The position numbers were made by a program, and so were the translations under genes. Positions 61,253 to 64,000 of a DNA stretch of 64,000 nt are shown here, piece after piece. The first letter of the stretch is position 1. Every line of letters begins with the position of its first letter. Source of the DNA: VAZQ01 sp963721005 (GTDB taxonomy: Bacteria > Pseudomonadota > Alphaproteobacteria > Rhizobiales > Xanthobacteraceae); the NCBI GenBank assembly GCA_963721005.1, contig CAVRHR010000005.1, positions 620,001 to 684,000 on the forward strand, given 5' to 3'. A model generated the notes under the pieces. That model ran no database searches. It saw nothing but the letters and a program-made list of their open reading frames with translations, and was not told the origin of the DNA.

Positions 61253-62446
61253 TCAGAACACATCGATCGTCGGGAAGCGAGGCTCCCCGGTGAGGCAATC
61301 CCAAAGGTAAATTGCAAGACCGACATCGCCGGTCCAAAGGGAATACCGTCCGCGCCCAACGACTACCCGGGAGCCGCGATACTGGGCAATGGCCGTCATG
61401 GCAAATCGGCGTGCGCGGTCGAGCCAAATCGGGTCGTTCGTGCGACGGTAGAGCTTGAGAAATGCATAGCCATTTCCACCCGTGCCGTGGCAAAGATTTG
61501 AGCCCTTGGTAAGCGGTCCGGCGGCCCAGGTGAAGCGACCGGCATCTAAAAGAAGTGCGTCAAATTCAGGCGCGGCGAACGGCGCATCCGCAAATGTCGT
61601 CACCATACCGGGCGCACCGTGACAGTGCTGACACATCATTGGCGGCTTCTCGCGCTTGCTTCTCGCCCCCCACGTTGTCCCGACGTCAGATCGCCAGGCG
61701 TTTGCTGCAAGCGTCTTCGGCACAATCTCAGCCACCCGCGCCTGCTGCGGCGGCGTCAACCAATCCCACCCGCGCAACAGCGGGACGACATTGCCGGCGA
61801 AACCGTGAACGGGCCCGAGCCAACGGTCGCTGGCACCATAAAGGTTTTGTGTCCAAAGCGGGCCTTGCGGCGTCTCCTCCAGATCGGCAAGCAGCCGAGC
61901 CGCCTGCGTCTCGAACAGACCGCGCCACCGGGATTCATGGGTCATCTCGGCCATGTGGATTGCAGCCACCATGGACCCGGGCATGCCCCACATAAGCTCT
62001 CGGATCGGCAGCGCGATATTTGCTTCTGCGCGCCTATACACCAAATCGGCCAGGCTCAACGTGGGAGCAAGGCGCATGGCGAGAAGTGCCGCGCCCATGT
62101 CGCCAAAAAGCAGCGAGCCATGCTTCGAGTAATCGGCCGGCGAATTGCTTTCGAAGCTGGCGATTGTCCGCTCCAGGAGCTTCGGCAGCACCGGGCGAAA
62201 ATCTTGCGCGACACCGGTCGCACCGATGCGATGCAAATAGTCCAGCGCCCAGATAACACCGGCCGCGCCATAGTAGAAACTGGGGTTGCCGTCTCCCACC
62301 CCATCGTCACTGGGGTGACCCGGCCAGAACGTGTCCGGATGGAAATGGGCGATTGCATCTGCTGCAACTTCTTCGATCGCAGCCCGGACCGCCAATTCAC
62401 TCCAGGCGTCGTGTGTAAGCGCACGATGACGACCGAGGACAATCAT
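61253..62446 (-). CDS. LanC-like protein without a visible lantipeptide gene
   Basis: The 397-residue protein has the LanC alpha/alpha-toroid: repeated segments ending in GAAGVIWALDYLHR, HGSLLFGDMGAALLAMRLA, WGMPGSMVAAIHMAEM and GFAGNVVPLLRGW. The zinc site is visible: MMCQHCHGAPGMVTTFAD (Cys) and NLCHGTGGNGYAFLKLYRRT (Cys-His). Further helices have SLWTGDVGLAIYLWD. Known LanC proteins cyclise Dha/Dhb with Cys; LanC-like (LanCL) proteins also exist without lantibiotics. No precursor peptide, LanB, LanM or transporter gene was found here. Confidence 0.8.
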   Translation of the reverse strand: MIVLGRHRALTHDAWSELAVRAAIEEVAADAIAHFHPDTFWPGHPSDDGVGDGNPSFYYGAAGVIWALDYLHRIGATGVAQDFRPVLPKLLERTIASFESNSPADYSKHGSLLFGDMGAALLAMRLAPTLSLADLVYRRAEANIALPIRELMWGMPGSMVAAIHMAEMTHESRWRGLFETQAARLLADLEETPQGPLWTQNLYGASDRWLGPVHGFAGNVVPLLRGWDWLTPPQQARVAEIVPKTLAANAWRSDVGTTWGARSKREKPPMMCQHCHGAPGMVTTFADAPFAAPEFDALLLDAGRFTWAAGPLTKGSNLCHGTGGNGYAFLKLYRRTNDPIWLDRARRFAMTAIAQYRGSRVVVGRGRYSLWTGDVGLAIYLWDCLTGEPRFPTIDVF

Positions 62447-62621
62447 GCCTGAGGGCCTCCCGGGCGCGATCCATCTTGTTCGTCAAACGAGGGAAGCAAG
62501 GAGCGCGATCGAACGCAACGCATCCAAAAAGGCGGCACGCGGCAAACAATAACACCCTTCGGCGCCACGACGGTGCCCGAGCGTTTTAGTTTCGATGATG
62601 GTGCACCGCGAATGTCAGCCT

Positions 62622-62647
62622 GTGGACCGCTCTCGAGAGCGGTCCAC
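62622..62647. repeat. Perfect 26-bp palindrome downstream of the porin gene
   Basis: GTGGACCGCTCTC is followed directly by GAGAGCGGTCCAC, with no loop. It lies 17 bp past the stop of the beta-barrel gene; a terminator without T run or a protein-binding site are both possible. Confidence 0.7.
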
Positions 62648-62663
62648 CCACGGACAAGCAGAC

Positions 62664-63413
62664 TCAGTGCAGGCCGAACAGGTAGTTGATACCAACCGTC
62701 GCCATCTGAATGTTGTTGTTGCCGGTGGTAAAGGTGTCCCCGGCAAGGAGTGGAAAGGCAGCGGGAACGGTGAAGGATCGCCCGCTCAGGCCAAAATAGT
62801 CATACTCGGCCCTCACCGACCAATTATTGGCAAAAGCCCATTCAAAGCCGCCACCGACCAGCCAGCCACTCACAGAGTTGCTGCTGCCGGAGCTGACCGA
62901 CGCCCCGGTCGTGACGTCGGTAACGGTGAAGCCATTGGCGCCGACCCAACCCCCACCACCCTTGACATAGATGAGCCAACGGTCAACCGCGTAGCCCAAC
63001 CGCCCGGCTACGGTCGCCATCCATCTATCATTGACGCTCGCGGTAAAAGTATTGCCGAGCGCAACAACTCCGATGCCATTGTTGTTGTTGTTCGCGGCCC
63101 AGTCGAAATCTCCTTCGACTCCGAACACGAAATTGCCGGCTTGATAATTGAATCCAACCTGCCCTCCAGCCACGAACACGGCATTATTTCCGTTGCTGAA
63201 GCTGAGTCCGTGGAGGTTGTCGGTTATTGAATTATTGGTCCAAGCCCCCCCCAAGTTGCCGCCGACGTAAAATCCACTCCAGCTAAAGGCCGGCTCCATT
63301 ATTGGCGCCTTCATTATCGGCGCCGGCGCCGGCTTGAGATCAGCTGCGCTTGCAGCCATTGGAACGGCTAGCAAAGCCAACACCGCAATGCTCGTCTGAA
63401 CGGTTGCTCGCAT
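62664..63413 (-). CDS. Outer-membrane beta-barrel protein (Omp25/Omp31-like)
   Basis: The 249-residue product has a signal peptide (SIAVLALLAVPMAASAADLK) and a Pro-rich linker, then an eight-stranded-barrel pattern: SGFYVGGNLGGAWTNN, GGQVGFNYQAGNFVFGVEGD, ATVAGRLGYAVDRWLIYVKG, VGGGFEWAFANNWSVRAEYD and a terminal Phe-type strand ending VGINYLFGLH. This matches rhizobial and Brucella Omp25/31 proteins, abundant in the outer membrane. It is a single gene with a strong start context. Confidence 0.92.
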   Translation of the reverse strand: MRATVQTSIAVLALLAVPMAASAADLKPAPAPIMKAPIMEPAFSWSGFYVGGNLGGAWTNNSITDNLHGLSFSNGNNAVFVAGGQVGFNYQAGNFVFGVEGDFDWAANNNNNGIGVVALGNTFTASVNDRWMATVAGRLGYAVDRWLIYVKGGGGWVGANGFTVTDVTTGASVSSGSSNSVSGWLVGGGFEWAFANNWSVRAEYDYFGLSGRSFTVPAAFPLLAGDTFTTGNNNIQMATVGINYLFGLH

Positions 63414-64000
63414 GGGAGTCCCCCCAAGGTTAAAATCGCATTGGGACCAACATGGCGCAGGTGCGTTACCGAAATAAGGCGTAGCGGTCTATCCGCACCG
63501 CCGCGGATCCATAAAAACTTTTCTTGTTGTACGATTGCAACATCTTGCAACATCCGGCGGTGCTATCATACTCCGGCACGGTCGGCATTTTGCAGCGCGG
63601 AAAGTTTCTTCCTAAGCGATGACGCATAAATCCGACTGATCTACTTAATTCATTTTCAGGAATTACTCTCTCTCATGCGACTGCAGCGGCGAGTTCAGGA
63701 TCGGCAGGCCTCTCCCCGGAGGGAGCTGCCGCGCCCCCGAGCCCGGATACCAAATGCGTTGAACCGCATCGTCTTGCGATCGTCCATAAATGCTCCCTAT
63801 CAGGCGCCCGCACATGCCAGACCGGAAACTCGTCACTTGATTTCACAGGTGGTCGGATTTCCCATTGACGCACGCCAGGGCTCCAGTCGTCGCCGCCCGG
63901 GGTGCGGGTTTTGAATGGGGCGAGGCCGGCGCTCGCGTTAACGCTGCGGTCGTTCCGCCACTATGAGATCCGCGGCCGCTGCTTCGAGTTGTCACGTAAG
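63414..64000. other. Intergenic sequence at the window end
   Basis: No gene is supported. A plus-strand open frame (63675-63914) is Arg/Pro-rich and shadow-like. Confidence 0.35.

Noticed and set aside
1..64000. tRNA and rRNA genes
   Set aside because: I looked for T-loop (GGTTCRANYCC) patterns and rRNA motifs and recognised none. A tRNAscan-SE run would be decisive.

Overview
The window is GC-rich (mid-60s % by eye) chromosomal DNA, and its gene families point to a soil alphaproteobacterium of the order Hyphomicrobiales, near Bradyrhizobium, Rhodoplanes or Pseudolabrys. The evidence is DUF2778, DUF2336, DUF2277, DUF1801 and DUF6665 family proteins, several orphan Bug/TctC and ModA-type binding proteins, an Omp25/31-type porin, and intergenic hairpin repeats typical of that group. 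I recognised no rRNA, tRNA, CRISPR array or insertion sequence. The genus is an inference.

Layout. 0-31.5 kb is mostly single, exported or sensory genes: a DUF2778 L,D-transpeptidase-like protein cut by the window edge, a lipocalin-like protein, HAD hydrolases, three orphan ModA-like binding proteins (2.4, 12.5 and 26.9 kb), a secreted protein next to a CHASE2-SpoIIE phosphatase (5.1-7.8 kb), a LuxR regulator facing a di-haem cytochrome c peroxidase-like protein (9.2-12.1 kb), a DUF2336 protein, two amidohydrolases, a GlcG/HbpS protein and a polysaccharide deacetylase. Decayed genes lie among them: a small protein with an internal TGA (7.8-8.1 kb), a glycoside-hydrolase-like gene in two frames (15.7-17.0 kb) and a MASE1 hybrid histidine kinase split by a one-base frameshift (23.0-25.1 kb). 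31.5-38.6 kb is repeat-rich and accessory. It holds a DUF2189 membrane protein, a 55-residue basic peptide gene, and a remnant polymorphic toxin (WxVP repeats plus AHH nuclease domain, two frameshifts) translationally overlapped by an intact DUF1629/Imm11 immunity gene. This pair sits between two roughly 90% identical copies of the 3' end of a Bug-family gene.

38.7-48.4 kb is the core-genome part: a Tet-type MFS pump, nnrU-panB, a TPR membrane protein, a proline-rich lipoprotein-like protein, the GTPase der, a cytochrome c/streptogramin-lyase propeller fusion, and minCDE. 48.6-61.2 kb carries metabolic and transport genes (nitronate monooxygenase, a Bug protein, a D-2-hydroxyacid dehydrogenase, an amino-acid binding protein, a DAACS symporter, an MFS transporter) and two separate ArsR-SRPBCC modules with recognisable promoters. 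61.2-63.4 kb has a LanC-like protein without a visible lantipeptide partner and an outer-membrane beta-barrel.

How the genes work together: clear units are minCDE (division-site placement), panB-TPR-lipoprotein-der (pantothenate, envelope, ribosome assembly), ArsR with SRPBCC genes (twice), HAD phosphatase with a periplasmic 2H phosphoesterase, and toxin with immunity. Most other genes appear to be transcribed singly. Many encode exported proteins without their usual transporter partners.
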